Assembly (NCBI GenBank): GCA_021844425.1
Contig: JAKBTL010000096.1
Span: 1 to 64,000 of the forward strand
Direction of reading: 5' to 3'
Length of the DNA: 64,000 nucleotides
From: Actinomycetes bacterium
Lineage (GTDB): Bacteria > Actinomycetota > Acidimicrobiia > Acidimicrobiales > RAAP-2
Shown here: in pieces, positions 46,587 to 59,399 of the stretch
Layout of the letters: the number at the start of each line of letters is the position of its first letter
How positions within the stretch are numbered: the stretch's first letter is position 1
The notes under the pieces: model-generated
Seen by the model: only the letters and a program-made list of their open reading frames with translations
Database searches by the model: none
What the model was told of the DNA's origin: nothing
Program-made: the position numbers and the translations under genes

Positions 46587-47471
46587 TCAGACGTCGAGGA
46601 AGCGGCTGATCGCGAGCGCCGATCCGCCGGTGCCGATGAGGATCCCGATCGCCATCACCACGAGGTCGGTGGCGAACACCTCCCAACCGGTCATCCGCAT
46701 CTGCGCGAGGACCGAGGCCGATGTGCTCGACCCGATCCGGTCCAAGATCACGTGCAGCCCGTAGACGATGGCCGCGGCGACGCCAGAGCCGAGCAGCCCC
46801 TGGACCATGCCCTCGGACATGAACGGGAGCCGGATGAACCAGTTCGTCGCGCCGACGAGCTTCATCACCGACACCTCTCGTCGCCGGGAGAAGATCGCCA
46901 TGCGGATCGTGTTCAAGATGAGCACCGCGGCCGACACCAGCAGCACGAGCGCGACGAGCAAGAACACCCACTGGAGGATGTCGATGACGTGCTGCTCGGT
47001 ACGGATCTGCGCGAGCGGCGCAGTCACCCGCAACACGCCCGCCTGGCCGCCGAAGGTGCGGATCACCGCCGTCGCGTCCTGGGGGTGCGCCGGCGTGCAG
47101 CGCCAAGACGTCGGGGTCTGCTTGGGGGTGACGCCGGACTCGGTGTACACGGCGCCGACGAGCCTCTTCGCCTCGCGGTAGTCGTACTGGTGTGTCCTGA
47201 AGACGCACCCGTCCACATAGGGAAGGGCGCGCAGCTGATGGCCGACGGCGGCGATCTCGTTCTTGCTCGCTGTCGGCTTCATCCACACCATGACCTCGGT
47301 CCCGCGCTGCCACTCGGCCTCGGCGCGAGCAGCGCCCTGCCTGAGGAGGAGCGCGGCGCCGACGAGGGAGAGCGACACCGCGACCGTGAGCACCGCTGCG
47401 ACGGTCATGAGCCGGTTGCGCCACAGGTTCGACGCCGTCTCCTTGGCCACGTACTCGGCGGAGATCGGCAT
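46587..47471 (-). CDS. ftsX: cell-division ABC transporter permease FtsX
   Basis: A 294-residue membrane protein that, with FtsE, activates septal peptidoglycan hydrolases. N-terminal helix (LMTVAAVLTVAVSLSLVGAAL), extracellular domain of about 130 residues with two Cys (DGCVF and SWRCTP), then three C-terminal helices with RRREVSVMKLVGATNWFIR and FMSEGMVQGLLG. ATG shares a base with the ftsE stop (TGATG). Confidence 0.95.
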   Translation of the reverse strand: MPISAEYVAKETASNLWRNRLMTVAAVLTVAVSLSLVGAALLLRQGAARAEAEWQRGTEVMVWMKPTASKNEIAAVGHQLRALPYVDGCVFRTHQYDYREAKRLVGAVYTESGVTPKQTPTSWRCTPAHPQDATAVIRTFGGQAGVLRVTAPLAQIRTEQHVIDILQWVFLLVALVLLVSAAVLILNTIRMAIFSRRREVSVMKLVGATNWFIRLPFMSEGMVQGLLGSGVAAAIVYGLHVILDRIGSSTSASVLAQMRMTGWEVFATDLVVMAIGILIGTGGSALAISRFLDV

Positions 47472-48298
47472 CAGGCGCGCTCCTGCGCTCTCCCGCGGCC
47501 GCGTCCCCCTCCGACGGCCGCGACACGCCCGCTGGGCGGCCCTCCGACGGCCGCGACACGCCCGCTGGGCGGCCCGGCGACGGCCGCAGCCGCCGTGGCG
47601 GTCGCCGCGGCGCTTCCCTCGATCCCGTAGACGCCTCGCAGCTGGTCGCGTATCACGGTGCCGTGGTCGAGCTCGACCACGCGCCGGCGCATCCAGTTCA
47701 CGAGGACTTCGTCGTGGGTGGCCACGACGACGGTGGTGCCCGTGCGGTTGATGCGATCGAGGAGCTGCATGATGCCCTGGCTCGTCGTCGGGTCGAGGTT
47801 CCCCGTCGGCTCGTCGGCGAGGAGGATCAGCGGCCGGTTGACGAAGGCCCTCGCCACCGCGACCCGCTGCTGCTCACCGCCGGACAGCTCGCTCGGAAGG
47901 TTGTCACGCTTCTTCGCGAGGCCGACCAGCTCGAGCACCTGAGGAACTTGGTTGGCCACGACGTGCTTGGGCCGTCCGATCACTTCGAGCGCAAATGCCA
48001 CGTTCTCGAAGACCGTCTTGTTCGGCAGGAGCCGGAAATCTTGGAACACGCAACCAATGTTTCGCCTGAGGTATGGAACTCGCCATTTCGGAAGATGCAC
48101 GATGTCGCGACCTGCCTCCCAGATGCTCCCTGAGTCCGGAAGTTCCTCCCGAAGCAAGAGGCGGATCAGCGAGGTCTTCCCCGACCCCGACGCTCCCACC
48201 AGAAAGACGAATTCCCCCTTGTCGATCTCGACGGACACGTCACGCAGGGCAACGGTCCCGTTCTTGTAGGTCTTCGTGACGTTTTGGAATCGAATCAT
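47471..48298 (-). CDS. ftsE: cell-division ABC transporter ATPase FtsE
   Basis: A 275-residue ABC ATPase. Walker [12 protein letters not shown]-loop [19 protein letters not shown], signature [14 protein letters not shown], Walker [16 protein letters not shown]-loop VVVATHDE. The core ends near residue 228; the remaining 45 residues are an Ala/Gly/Pro-rich tail with an 11-residue repeat ([11 protein letters not shown]) encoded by a 33-bp DNA repeat. ATG at 48298. Confidence 0.96.
   Translation of the reverse strand: MIRFQNVTKTYKNGTVALRDVSVEIDKGEFVFLVGASGSGKTSLIRLLLREELPDSGSIWEAGRDIVHLPKWRVPYLRRNIGCVFQDFRLLPNKTVFENVAFALEVIGRPKHVVANQVPQVLELVGLAKKRDNLPSELSGGEQQRVAVARAFVNRPLILLADEPTGNLDPTTSQGIMQLLDRINRTGTTVVVATHDEVLVNWMRRRVVELDHGTVIRDQLRGVYGIEGSAAATATAAAAVAGPPSGRVAAVGGPPSGRVAAVGGGRGRGRAQERA
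47507..47587. repeat. 33-bp in-frame tandem repeat at the ftsE 3' end
   Basis: Two perfect 33-bp units (47507-47539 and 47540-47572) plus a partial third. They encode an 11-residue repeat in the C-terminal tail of FtsE. Confidence 0.9.
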
Positions 48299-48377
48299 GA
48301 GGGAACATCTCCGTCCGACGAGTTGGTGGCATGTGAGCGGCGGTCTGCTGAAAAGCCGCGGACGTGGGATCGGCGAA

Positions 48378-48406
48378 AGCCTACCGAATCACGTCCCGCA
48401 GGTCAC
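48378..48406 (-). promoter_or_regulatory. possible sigma-70 promoter of ftsEX
   Basis: On the minus strand GTGACC, a 17-base spacer and TAGGCT resemble -35 and -10 elements. Transcription would start about 70 bases before the ftsE ATG. Match quality is moderate and such pairs occur by chance. Confidence 0.3.
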
Positions 48407-48434
48407 CATGTATCGGACAATTGCGCCCTGACCT

Positions 48435-48454
48435 GCGCCTAGGGGCCTAGGCGC
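48435..48454 (-). terminator. perfect 8-bp hairpin overlapping the prfB stop
   Basis: GCGCCTAG, 4-base loop, CTAGGCGC. The stem includes the TAG stop codon of prfB. No T-run follows, so it may be a GC-type terminator between prfB and ftsE. Confidence 0.4.
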
Positions 48455-49560
48455 CCCTGAGCCGCCGCAGCTCAGCCTCCATGAACATGTCGAGGTCCCC
48501 GTCGAGCACCGCCTCGACGTTGCCGGTCTCGACGCCCGTGCGAAGGTCCTTTACCAGTTGGTAGGGAGCGAGCACGTAGGAGCGGATCTGGTTCCCCCAC
48601 CCCATCTCGGTCCGCTCGCCGCCGAGGGACTCCAGCTCCGCCTGGCGCTGCGCGCGGGCCCGCTCGGCCAGCTTGGCTGCGAGGATCTGGAGGGCTTTGG
48701 CCTTGTTCTGGTGCTGGCTTCGCTCGTTCTGCACCGCCACGACGATCCCCGTCGGCAGGTGCGTGAGCCGCACTGCCGAGTCGGTCTTGTTCACGTGCTG
48801 GCCTCCGGCCCCCGACGAGCGGTAAGTGTCGATCCGAAGGTCCTTCTCGTCGATCTCCACGTCCGAGACGTCGTCGAGGAAAGGGACCACGTCGATCGAC
48901 GCGAAGCTCGTCTGGCGACGGTGCTGGGAGTCGAACGGCGACATCCGCACCAACCGATGCACGCCGCGCTCGGTCGCGAGGAGGCCGTACGCGTGCCGGC
49001 CCCGCACGATGAAGGTGGCCGACAGGAGCCCTGCCTCCTGCCCGGGGGTCGCCTCCTCCAGCTCCACGCTGAACCCGCGCCGCTCCGCCCATCGCTGGTA
49101 CATGCGTAGCAGCATCTCGGCCCAGTCCTGCGCATCGGTCCCGCCTGCGCCGGCGTGGACCTCGCAGACTGCGTCTCGGTCGTCGTACTCCCCGGAGAAG
49201 AGCGACTCGAGCTCGAGCTGGCCGACTCGGGTGCCGAGCGCGTCGACGGTGGTCACGAGCTCCTTGGCGAGCCCCTCGTCGGGAGCGCCGCTGCGCTCCG
49301 CCTCGGCGACCAGCTCGGCGAGCACCCGCGCGTCGTCCACCGCCGCCGAGAGCGCGTCGAAGCGCGCGAGGTCGTCGACGACCCGGCCGAGGCGCGTGGT
49401 GACCGACCTCGCGCGTTCGGGTTCGCCCCAGAGGTCGGGGGCCGCCGCTTCGCGCTCGAGCTCGTCGCGCAGAGCCCGCATCGGCTCGATCCCGAGGTAC
49501 TCCTTGGCCTCGTCGACCCGCGCCGCGAGCTCCTCGATCTCGGCGGCGAGGTCGCGCCCC

Positions 49561-49574
<14 letters not shown>
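48447..49574 (-). CDS. prfB: peptide chain release factor 2
   Basis: A 375-residue class 1 release factor recognising UGA/UAA. The stop-codon tripeptide SPF occurs in [16 protein letters not shown] and the catalytic GGQ in [17 protein letters not shown]. The frame is continuous from ATG at 49574, so the autoregulatory +1 frameshift near codon 25 seen in many bacteria is absent. The 5' end overlaps the secA 3' end by 14 bases. Confidence 0.96.
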
Positions 49575-52485
<2,911 letters not shown>

Positions 52486-52802
52486 GGCGCGTCAATGCTA
52501 CCGGCCATCGGCCGCCGGGGACCGTGCACGGAGGTGCTGCGTGCGGCTGACCTGGTCTTTGGCCCCACACTCGCCTGCTGCAGGGGTGGCGGCCAGGCAC
52601 CGGCGACCTGTCGTCCTACGGTGCCTTCCTCGGCGCGCATCCCCCCGTCACCGCCCTCCCCCGGGAGTCGGGGGAACGGGGCGGGCAGGGCTTACTCCTA
52701 AGCCGCACCATGCTCAGCAACCACGAGTTGCCTTACGTGGGTCGTTTCGCCTGCGACTGGCATCGACTTGCAACCACAGACCCGCACGCAGCGACGCCCA
52801 TC
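52486..52802. other. secA upstream region with hairpins
   Basis: About 317 bases without a gene. It holds a GC hairpin CCCCCG-GGAGT-CGGGGG (52658-52674), probably ending the rhamnose operon on the minus strand. A perfect hairpin lies at 52689-52704 that on the minus strand reads GGCTTA-GGAG-TAAGCC with the Shine-Dalgarno-like GGAG in the loop. The secA promoter must lie here but no clear -10/-35 pair is evident. Confidence 0.5.
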
Positions 52803-53717
52803 CTAGGCCCGCGTGCCGACCCCGTGAGCCCCCCGAGACCTGAGGGTCTCGCGGCGGCGGCGGAGCGCCTCGTCGGCGAGCGCCATCCCTAGGCGCACGC
52901 CGAGAGCGGCTGCCGCAGCGGGGAGGGCGAGACGCTCGAGCCCCTGCGCCCGACGAGAGGCGAACCGCAGCGCGGAGCGGTGATGGGCGGCGAGCATGCG
53001 GTAGGGGTGGTGCCGACGGGAGACACCGTGGACGTGGGTGACCTCCGCGCGCGGCTCCACGCCGACTCCCCAGCCTCCCCGGTGCGCGCGCCAGCACAGG
53101 TCGATGTCCTCGGCGAACATGAAGTAGGCCTCGTCGAACCCGCCCAGCTCCTCGAGCGCTGCCCGCCGCGCGCACAGACACGCACCCGACACCCAGTCGA
53201 CGGCGCGCGGCTCGTCGCCGACCACGTCCCTGTACCGCCGGCTGAAGCGGTTGTCGGGCTTGACGAGCGCGAGGAGCGCATGTCCGGCGGCGTCGGTCAT
53301 CGAGGGGAACCTCCGGACCGACGGGTACTCGACACCGTGGGGGTCGACGATGCGAGGACCCACGATCGCCCAGTCCGGGTGCGCGTCGAGGGCAGCAACG
53401 AGCCGCCGGGCGGCGCCCCGGTGCACCTGCAGGTCGGGGTTGCACACGAGGACGTGCTCGGAGCCTCCGCTCGAGGCGATCCCCCGGTTCGCTCCCGCTC
53501 CGTACCCGAGGTTCCGTCCCGTGACGACGAGCGGCACGCGCAGCCCGTCGAGGGCCCGCCGTGCGACCGCAGGGTCTCCGTTCTCCACGACGACGATCTG
53601 GCGGACGCCGTCGTCGAGCAGCGAGCGGACGCACGCGCCGAGCACGTCGCCCGCGTCGTAGTCGACGACAACTGCGGCGAGGCGGCCGGCAACGCCCGCG
53701 TCTGCACCCGTCGTCAC
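52803..53717 (-). CDS. GT2 glycosyltransferase, WbbL-like rhamnosyltransferase
   Basis: A 304-residue GT-A enzyme: AAVVVDYDAGDVLGACVRSL, IVVVENGDPAV, GYGAGANRGIASS, the metal-binding VCNPDLQV and the acceptor-side FDEAYFMFAEDIDLCWRA. The pattern matches WbbL-type enzymes that transfer rhamnose from dTDP-rhamnose to a polyprenyl-diphospho-GlcNAc. The GTG overlaps the rmlD stop (GTGA), supporting a dTDP-rhamnose donor. A C-terminal amphipathic/hydrophobic region (LALPAAAAALGVRLGM) may contact the membrane. Confidence 0.8.
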   Translation of the reverse strand: MTTGADAGVAGRLAAVVVDYDAGDVLGACVRSLLDDGVRQIVVVENGDPAVARRALDGLRVPLVVTGRNLGYGAGANRGIASSGGSEHVLVCNPDLQVHRGAARRLVAALDAHPDWAIVGPRIVDPHGVEYPSVRRFPSMTDAAGHALLALVKPDNRFSRRYRDVVGDEPRAVDWVSGACLCARRAALEELGGFDEAYFMFAEDIDLCWRAHRGGWGVGVEPRAEVTHVHGVSRRHHPYRMLAAHHRSALRFASRRAQGLERLALPAAAAALGVRLGMALADEALRRRRETLRSRGAHGVGTRA

Positions 53718-54610
53718 GAGAGCGCCTCGACGAGCCGGGCCAGCCCGTCGTGCCACTCGGGGAGGAGCGGCAGCGCCGCGAGCCGGAGCGCCGCGTTGTC
53801 GAGCACCGAGCTCGCGGGACGTATGGCGGGTCGGGGTGGATCGAGGTCCGCGGTCGAGATCGGCTCGACCCGGCCGGCGTCATGGCCCGCGGCCGCCAGA
53901 ACGGCCTGGACGAAGCGGTACCAGCTCGTCGACCCGGTGTTCGTGACGTGGTAGGTCCCGGGTCGACGGTCGAGGCCCAGGGTCACGATCGCCGCAGCGA
54001 GGTCAGCCGTGAACGTCGGCGAGCCGAGCTGGTCGTCGACGAAACGCAGCGGACCGTCGCCGGCCGCGAGGCTGAGCGCCGTCTTCACCATGTTGCGACC
54101 GGACACCCCGCAGACCCACGAGGTCCGCACGACGGTCGCGTCCGGCGGGCACTCGCGCTCGCCGCCGAGCTTGCTGCGCCCGTAGACCGAAAGAGGGTTC
54201 GGCTCGTCCCATTCGACGTACGGGCGCGCAGCCCTGCCGTCGAAGACGTAGTCGGTCGACACGTAGACGAGGTGGGCGCCCACCATCCTGGCGGCCTCCG
54301 CGACGTGACGAGTGCCGAGCGCGTTCACCTGGTACGCGCGGTCGGGATCTCCCTCGCATGCGTCGACCGCAGTCCACGCTCCGGCGTGCACGACGACGTC
54401 GGGGCGGATCGCCAGGACCGCCTCGAGCACCGCCGTACGGTCCTCGACCCGGAGCGACGCGTGGTCCGCTCCGGTGACGTCCACACCCGCGCCTGCGCCC
54501 TCGGGCCCGAGCAGCGAGCGGCGGCGGCCGCCAGGGGGCACCGCGCCCGAGAAGGCGGCCACCAGGTCGCTGCCGAGCTGCCCACCCGACCCGGTGACGA
54601 GGACCCGCAC
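53714..54610 (-). CDS. rmlD: dTDP-4-dehydrorhamnose reductase
   Basis: A 298-residue extended short-chain reductase making dTDP-L-rhamnose. N-terminal VLVTGSGGQLGSDLVAAF, VHAGAWTAVDACEGDPDRAY, catalytic YVSTDYVFDG and YGRSKLGGE, and VRTSWVCGVSGRNMVKTAL are family hallmarks. GTG start 2 bases after the rmlB stop. Confidence 0.92.
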   Translation of the reverse strand: MRVLVTGSGGQLGSDLVAAFSGAVPPGGRRRSLLGPEGAGAGVDVTGADHASLRVEDRTAVLEAVLAIRPDVVVHAGAWTAVDACEGDPDRAYQVNALGTRHVAEAARMVGAHLVYVSTDYVFDGRAARPYVEWDEPNPLSVYGRSKLGGERECPPDATVVRTSWVCGVSGRNMVKTALSLAAGDGPLRFVDDQLGSPTFTADLAAAIVTLGLDRRPGTYHVTNTGSTSWYRFVQAVLAAAGHDAGRVEPISTADLDPPRPAIRPASSVLDNAALRLAALPLLPEWHDGLARLVEALS

Positions 54611-54612
54611 CC

Positions 54613-55608
54613 TCAGCTTCTCCAGGCGGTCTCGACAACCGGCGCCCGACCGCGCAGTGGCTCCCACCATGCGCGGTTCGCTGCGTACCACGCCACCGTG
54701 TCTGCCACGCCTCGATCGAAGTCGACGAGCGGTCGCCACCCGAGCTCGGTGCGGATCTTCGTCGTATCGAGGAGGTACCTGCGGTCGTGCCCAGGGCGGT
54801 CCGGGACGATCTCCTTCAGCGCCGCCGGCTTGCCGAGGAGCCCGAGGACCATGTCGGCGATCTGCTCGATGCTGGCCTCCACCCCACTGCCGACGTGGTA
54901 GGTCTCCCCCACGCGTCCATGCTGGAGCACTGCGTCGATCGCCCGGCAGTGGTCGCGCACGTGGAGCCACTCCCTGCGGTTCCGAGTGGACGCGTACAGC
55001 GGCAGCGGTAGGTCGTCGAGCGCCCGCGTGGTGAACAGCGGGATCACCTTCTCGGGGAACTGGTACGGCCCGTAGTTGTTCGAGCAGTTCGTGATCGTCA
55101 CCGGGACGCCGAACGTCTCGGCGTACGCGCGCACGGCGTGGTCGGCGCCCGCCTTGGACGCGTTGTACGGCGTCCTCGGGCGGTAGGGGCTCTGCTCGTC
55201 GAAACGCTCTTCGGTCTCGAGGTCCAAGTCGCCGTAGACCTCGCAGGTCGAGATGTGGTGGAACCTCGAGACCCCGTGCCGGCGAGCGGCCTCGAGCATC
55301 GCCTGGGTCCCGAGCACGTTGGTGCGGAAGAAGCGCGCCGGGTCGAGCACGGCGAGGGAGTTGTGGGACTCTGCGGCGAAGTGCACGATCGTGTCGATCC
55401 CCTCGCGCTCGAGGGTGCCGGTCGCGAGGTCGACGTCGCAGACGTCTGCGTGCACGAAGGCGGCGTCGAGGCCCTCGAGGTTCGACCGTGTGCCCGCGTA
55501 CGTGAGCGCGTCGTAGACGACCACTCGGTCCGAAGGGTGCTGCTCTTTCCAGTAGCGCACGAAGTTGGACCCGATGAACCCGGCGCCGCCGGTCACGAGA
55601 AGGCGCAT
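54613..55608 (-). CDS. rmlB: dTDP-glucose 4,6-dehydratase-like enzyme, variant active site
   Basis: A 331-residue NAD-dependent dehydratase: VTGGAGFIGSNFVRYW, YDALTYAGTRSNLEGL, NCSNNYGPYQFPEKVIPLF, catalytic Tyr148 and Lys152 in YNASK. The usual S-T-D-E-V-Y-G reads STCEVYGD, so Asp of the dehydration pair is Cys122 next to Glu123, and A-E-S-H-V-D-R-S reads AESHNSLA. This marks a divergent clade rather than random damage, since the rest is well kept. It begins the rmlB-rmlD-GT2 unit. rmlA and rmlC are not in the window. Confidence 0.85.
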   Translation of the reverse strand: MRLLVTGGAGFIGSNFVRYWKEQHPSDRVVVYDALTYAGTRSNLEGLDAAFVHADVCDVDLATGTLEREGIDTIVHFAAESHNSLAVLDPARFFRTNVLGTQAMLEAARRHGVSRFHHISTCEVYGDLDLETEERFDEQSPYRPRTPYNASKAGADHAVRAYAETFGVPVTITNCSNNYGPYQFPEKVIPLFTTRALDDLPLPLYASTRNRREWLHVRDHCRAIDAVLQHGRVGETYHVGSGVEASIEQIADMVLGLLGKPAALKEIVPDRPGHDRRYLLDTTKIRTELGWRPLVDFDRGVADTVAWYAANRAWWEPLRGRAPVVETAWRS

Positions 55609-55620
55609 GGCCTGCGGAGC

Positions 55621-56391
55621 CTACTCGGGCCCCGAGGCACCAGGCCGCAGGTGCACGACGTCGCCGGCCGCCACCACGACGTCGCCGGCCGTCGTCGACA
55701 CGACCAGCCGGCCGTCGTCTCCGAGCGCGCTGGCGTCACCGACCACCTCGCCCCTGCCGGCCGTCTCGACGCGTACCCGGCGCCCGAGCGTCACGCAGCG
55801 CGTGCGCAGCTCGGCGACCGTCGCGCGCCGCCCCTCGTCGGTGTCGAGAAGCGCCTGGCGCGCCGCCAGCCGGTCGAGCATCGCCTCTGCCAGCTCGTCA
55901 CGTGCCACCGGCGACGTCGCATGGGCGTTCAGGGAGGTGGCTCGGGTCCCTGGGGGCCCGTCCCAGTCGACGTTGCAGCCGATGCCGGCCACGACGGCGA
56001 CGCTGCCGGGCCGCCCGCCGGGCGCGGACGCGTCGGACTCGGCGAGGATGCCCGCGAGCTTCTCCTCGCCGATCACCAGGTCGTTCGGCCACTTCACTGC
56101 CGGCTCGACACCGCCCAGCTCTCGACATGCGTCCGACGCGGCGAGGGCGACGGCCGCAGTGCACGCGAACAGCGAGGTCGAAGGCGCGACGGGTCTCAGC
56201 AGCACAGAGACGAGAAGGCAGCGGCCCGCAGGGGCCTCCCAGCGACGGCCCATCCGGCCGCGACCGGCCCGCTGGTGGTCCGCCAAGGCGACGAGCCCGG
56301 CGGGCGCGCCCTTGCGCGCTTGGGCGAGGAGCCAATCGTTCGTAGAGGTGAGGCTCGCGAACCGTCGGACGTCCCAGGTCGCCACCGTCAT
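55621..56391 (-). CDS. birA: biotin-[acetyl-CoA-carboxylase] ligase
   Basis: A 256-residue biotin protein ligase: [13 protein letters not shown], biotinyl-AMP loop [31 protein letters not shown], and a C-terminal SH3-like domain ([20 protein letters not shown]). It has no N-terminal helix-turn-helix, so it is a ligase only, not a repressor. ATG at 56391 chosen with AGGGTGG upstream; a GTG at 56400 is possible. It is divergent from the biotinylated carboxylase subunit gene, its likely substrate. Confidence 0.93.
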   Translation of the reverse strand: MTVATWDVRRFASLTSTNDWLLAQARKGAPAGLVALADHQRAGRGRMGRRWEAPAGRCLLVSVLLRPVAPSTSLFACTAAVALAASDACRELGGVEPAVKWPNDLVIGEEKLAGILAESDASAPGGRPGSVAVVAGIGCNVDWDGPPGTRATSLNAHATSPVARDELAEAMLDRLAARQALLDTDEGRRATVAELRTRCVTLGRRVRVETAGRGEVVGDASALGDDGRLVVSTTAGDVVVAAGDVVHLRPGASGPE

Positions 56392-56426
56392 GGCGGCCAC
56401 CCTACGCGGCGTGCAAGTGTGGACCC

Positions 56427-58211
56427 GTGCTCGAAAAAGTCCTCGTCGCCAATCGCGGGGAGATCGCCGTCAGGGTGATGCGAACCTGCCGAGAGATGGG
56501 TATCGGGACGGTCGCGGTCTACTCGGACCTCGACCGGGAGGCCATGCACGTCCGGATGGCCGACGAGGCGTACGCCCTGGGCGGGCAGAGCGCCGCCGAG
56601 AGCTACTTGAACACCGAGGCGATCCTCGAGGTCCTGCGGCGCAGCGGCGCGGACGCCGTGCATCCTGGCTATGGCTTCTTCTCGGAGAACGCCGACTTCG
56701 CCCGGGCAGTCACCTCCCTCGGGGTCACGTTCGTCGGACCGCCGCCCGAGGCCATGGAGGTGATGGGCGACAAGATCAGCTCGCGGCTCGCGGCCGCCCG
56801 TGCCGGCGTCCAGGGCGTGCCCGGGCGATCGCAGCCGGTCGAGTCCGTCGACGAAGTGCTCGAGTTCGCCGAGAGCCACGGATGGCCGGTGGCCATCAAG
56901 GCGGCCTTCGGCGGAGGCGGGCGCGGCATGAGGGTCGTGCGCGCACCCGAGGACGTCGCAGAGGCGGTGGAGTCCGCCCAACGCGAGGCGCAGGCCTCGT
57001 TCGGACGCCCCGAGGTCTATCTGGAGCGCTACCTTGCCTGGCCGCGGCACGTGGAGATGCAGGTGCTCGCGGACACCCACGGCAACGTCCTGTGGCTCGG
57101 CGAGCGCGACTGCTCGGCCCAGCGTCGCCACCAGAAGCTCATCGAGGAGTCGCCTGCTCCCGACTTCCCCGACGAGGTGCGCCGTGCGATGGGTGACGCC
57201 GCAGTGGACGTCTGCCGGGCGTGCGGCTACGTGAACGCCGGCACGGTCGAGTTCCTCTACGAGGACGGGGGGTTCTACTTCCTCGAGATGAACACGCGCC
57301 TGCAGGTCGAGCACCCCGTCACCGAGCTCGTCACCGGTCTCGACCTCGTCGCCTGGCAGCTGCGTATCGCCACGGGCGAGCCATTGCCTTTCGGTCAGGA
57401 CGACATCGTGCGGCGCGGGCACGCGATCGAGGTCCGGATCAACGCGGAGGACCCATCGGGCGGACGCTTCGCCCCCTCCCCCGGGGTGATCGCGGCCTTC
57501 GACGCTCCCGCAGGGCCCGGGGTCCGGCTCGACGCCGGCTACGCGGCAGGGGACACCGTCAGCCAGTACTACGACAACCTCGTGGCCAAGCTGGTGGTGT
57601 GGGCCGAGGACCGCGACGCAGCGCGCCGCAGGATGCTCCGAGCGCTCGAGGAGACGCACATCTCGGGGATCGCGACGACCATCCCCGCGGACATCGCCAT
57701 CCTCTTGCACTCCGACTTCGCCGAGGCGCGCCACTCGACCAAGTGGGTCGAAGAGTGCCTGGACCTCTCTCATGTGAAAGCAGAGCCGGCGCGCAGCGAG
57801 ACGTCCGCGGCCGACGCGGGCTCCGAAGAGCTGGAGCTCAAGGAGCTCACCGCCGAGGTCGACGGCCGCCGCTACCGCCTGAAGCTCTGGGTACCCTCTG
57901 GGGCCACCGTGCCGAAGAGCGCGCCCTCGGCGCGAGCCTCGAGGAGCCGCGCTGTGCGCCCGCGCCCGGAGGCGGGCTCGGCGCGCGCCGGCTCGGGGCC
58001 GGATGCGGTCACGGTGCCGATGCAAGGGACCATCGTGAAGGTCCTCGTCGCTCCAGGCGACACCGTGCGTGCAGGGCAGACCGTCTGCATCCTCGAAGCG
58101 ATGAAGATGGAGAACGCCATCAGCGCCGAGCGGGACGGCGTCGTGAGGGAGGTCCACGTGGCGGCAGGCGACTCGGTCGGGGGCGGCGACGTGGTCGTGA
58201 TCGTCGAGTAG
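56427..58211 (+). CDS. accA: acyl-CoA carboxylase alpha subunit (biotin carboxylase + BCCP)
   Basis: A 594-residue biotin-dependent carboxylase subunit of the actinobacterial AccA type. Biotin carboxylase: [34 protein letters not shown] (ATP-grasp loop), [18 protein letters not shown]. After a linker of about 60 residues, BCCP at the C-terminus has the biotinyl Lys in [15 protein letters not shown] start at 56427. It would pair with a carboxyltransferase beta subunit for acetyl- or propionyl-CoA, not encoded here. With methylmalonyl-CoA mutase nearby, propionyl-CoA is a fair guess. Confidence 0.93.
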   Translation: MLEKVLVANRGEIAVRVMRTCREMGIGTVAVYSDLDREAMHVRMADEAYALGGQSAAESYLNTEAILEVLRRSGADAVHPGYGFFSENADFARAVTSLGVTFVGPPPEAMEVMGDKISSRLAAARAGVQGVPGRSQPVESVDEVLEFAESHGWPVAIKAAFGGGGRGMRVVRAPEDVAEAVESAQREAQASFGRPEVYLERYLAWPRHVEMQVLADTHGNVLWLGERDCSAQRRHQKLIEESPAPDFPDEVRRAMGDAAVDVCRACGYVNAGTVEFLYEDGGFYFLEMNTRLQVEHPVTELVTGLDLVAWQLRIATGEPLPFGQDDIVRRGHAIEVRINAEDPSGGRFAPSPGVIAAFDAPAGPGVRLDAGYAAGDTVSQYYDNLVAKLVVWAEDRDAARRRMLRALEETHISGIATTIPADIAILLHSDFAEARHSTKWVEECLDLSHVKAEPARSETSAADAGSEELELKELTAEVDGRRYRLKLWVPSGATVPKSAPSARASRSRAVRPRPEAGSARAGSGPDAVTVPMQGTIVKVLVAPGDTVRAGQTVCILEAMKMENAISAERDGVVREVHVAAGDSVGGGDVVVIVE

Positions 58212-58218
58212 CGCGGTC

Positions 58219-59364
58219 GTGGACGCCAAGCTGCGCGCAGCGTCGGTGGTCGACCGGCGCCTCGGAGACCTGGTCGCGTTGAGCCACGACCTCCACGCGC
58301 ACCCCGAGATGGCGTTCGAGGAGCACCGGTCCGCTGCGGCGGTCGCGGCGATGCTGGACGGGTTCGACGTGACCATGGGCGCGTACGGGATGCCGACCGC
58401 CTTCTCGGCGCGCCTGGGCACCGGGGAGCTGGTCGTGGCGATCTGCGCCGAGTACGACGCGCTGCCCGACGTGGGCCACGCCTGCGGGCACAACGCGATC
58501 GCCGCCGCCGCGGTCGGCGCGGGCCTCGCGCTGGCCGAGGTGGCGGGCGACGTCGGGCTCACCGTCCTCGTCCTGGGGACCCCCGGCGAGGAGGGCGGGG
58601 GCGGGAAGGTCCTCATGCTCGAGCGGGGCGGGTTCGACGGGGTCCATGCAGCGATGATGGTGCACCCCTGGCCGGCGGACCGCCTCGCCGGGAGATGCCT
58701 CGCGGTCTCGCACTTCGACGTGACCTTCTCCGGGCGCGAGGCGCACGCGTCGGCCGCGCCGTGGGAAGGCGTGAACGCCCTCGACGCGATGACCGTCTCG
58801 CAGGTCGGGATCGGGCTCCTACGCCAGCAGCTCCACCCCGGCGACCAGGTGCACGGAGTGGTGCTGGAGGGCGGTGTGGCAGCGAACGTCATCCCCGAGA
58901 AGGTCCGTGGCCGCTTCATGTGCCGGTCGGCGACGCTCCCCGACCTCCAGCGGCTGGACCTGCGGGTCCGTGCGTGCTTCGAGGCGGGAGCGCACGCGAC
59001 GGGCGCGACCGTCTCCTTCGAGGAGTGCTCGCCGGTGTACTCCCACATGGAGAGCGACCCGCCGCTCCTCGCGGCGTACCGCGCCAACGCCGAAGCGCTG
59101 GGCCGCCGGTTCACCCTGGACGACGAAGGCGCGCCGCTCCCGACGTTCTCGACCGACATGGCCAACGTGTCGCTCGCCGTCCCGACGATCCACCCGCTGA
59201 TCGGGCTGCACACCGGTGGCGCAGTCAACCACCAGCACGCGTTCGCCGCCGCGACGGTCACGCCGTCCGGCGACGCCGCAGTGCGCGACGGCGCGGTCGC
59301 TCTGGCGTGGACGGCGATCGACGCCGCGACCCAGCCGTCTCTGCGCGAGCACCTGCTGGCGTGA
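58219..59364 (+). CDS. M20-family amidohydrolase/peptidase
   Basis: A 381-residue metallo-hydrolase of the M20 (AbgB/PM20D2-like) group. Metal ligands lie in HDLHAHPEMAFEEH, AEYDALPDVGHACGHN and TPGEEGGGG; the dimerisation domain includes FSGREAHASAAPWEGVNALD and GVAANVIPEKV. The GTG start lies 7 bases after the carboxylase stop, so the two are probably cotranscribed. Substrate unknown, likely an N-acyl amino acid or dipeptide-like amide. Confidence 0.9.
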   Translation: MDAKLRAASVVDRRLGDLVALSHDLHAHPEMAFEEHRSAAAVAAMLDGFDVTMGAYGMPTAFSARLGTGELVVAICAEYDALPDVGHACGHNAIAAAAVGAGLALAEVAGDVGLTVLVLGTPGEEGGGGKVLMLERGGFDGVHAAMMVHPWPADRLAGRCLAVSHFDVTFSGREAHASAAPWEGVNALDAMTVSQVGIGLLRQQLHPGDQVHGVVLEGGVAANVIPEKVRGRFMCRSATLPDLQRLDLRVRACFEAGAHATGATVSFEECSPVYSHMESDPPLLAAYRANAEALGRRFTLDDEGAPLPTFSTDMANVSLAVPTIHPLIGLHTGGAVNHQHAFAAATVTPSGDAAVRDGAVALAWTAIDAATQPSLREHLLA

Positions 59365-59399
59365 GCCGCCGAGGGCGCTCCGCGCGCCCAGGGTGCGGA

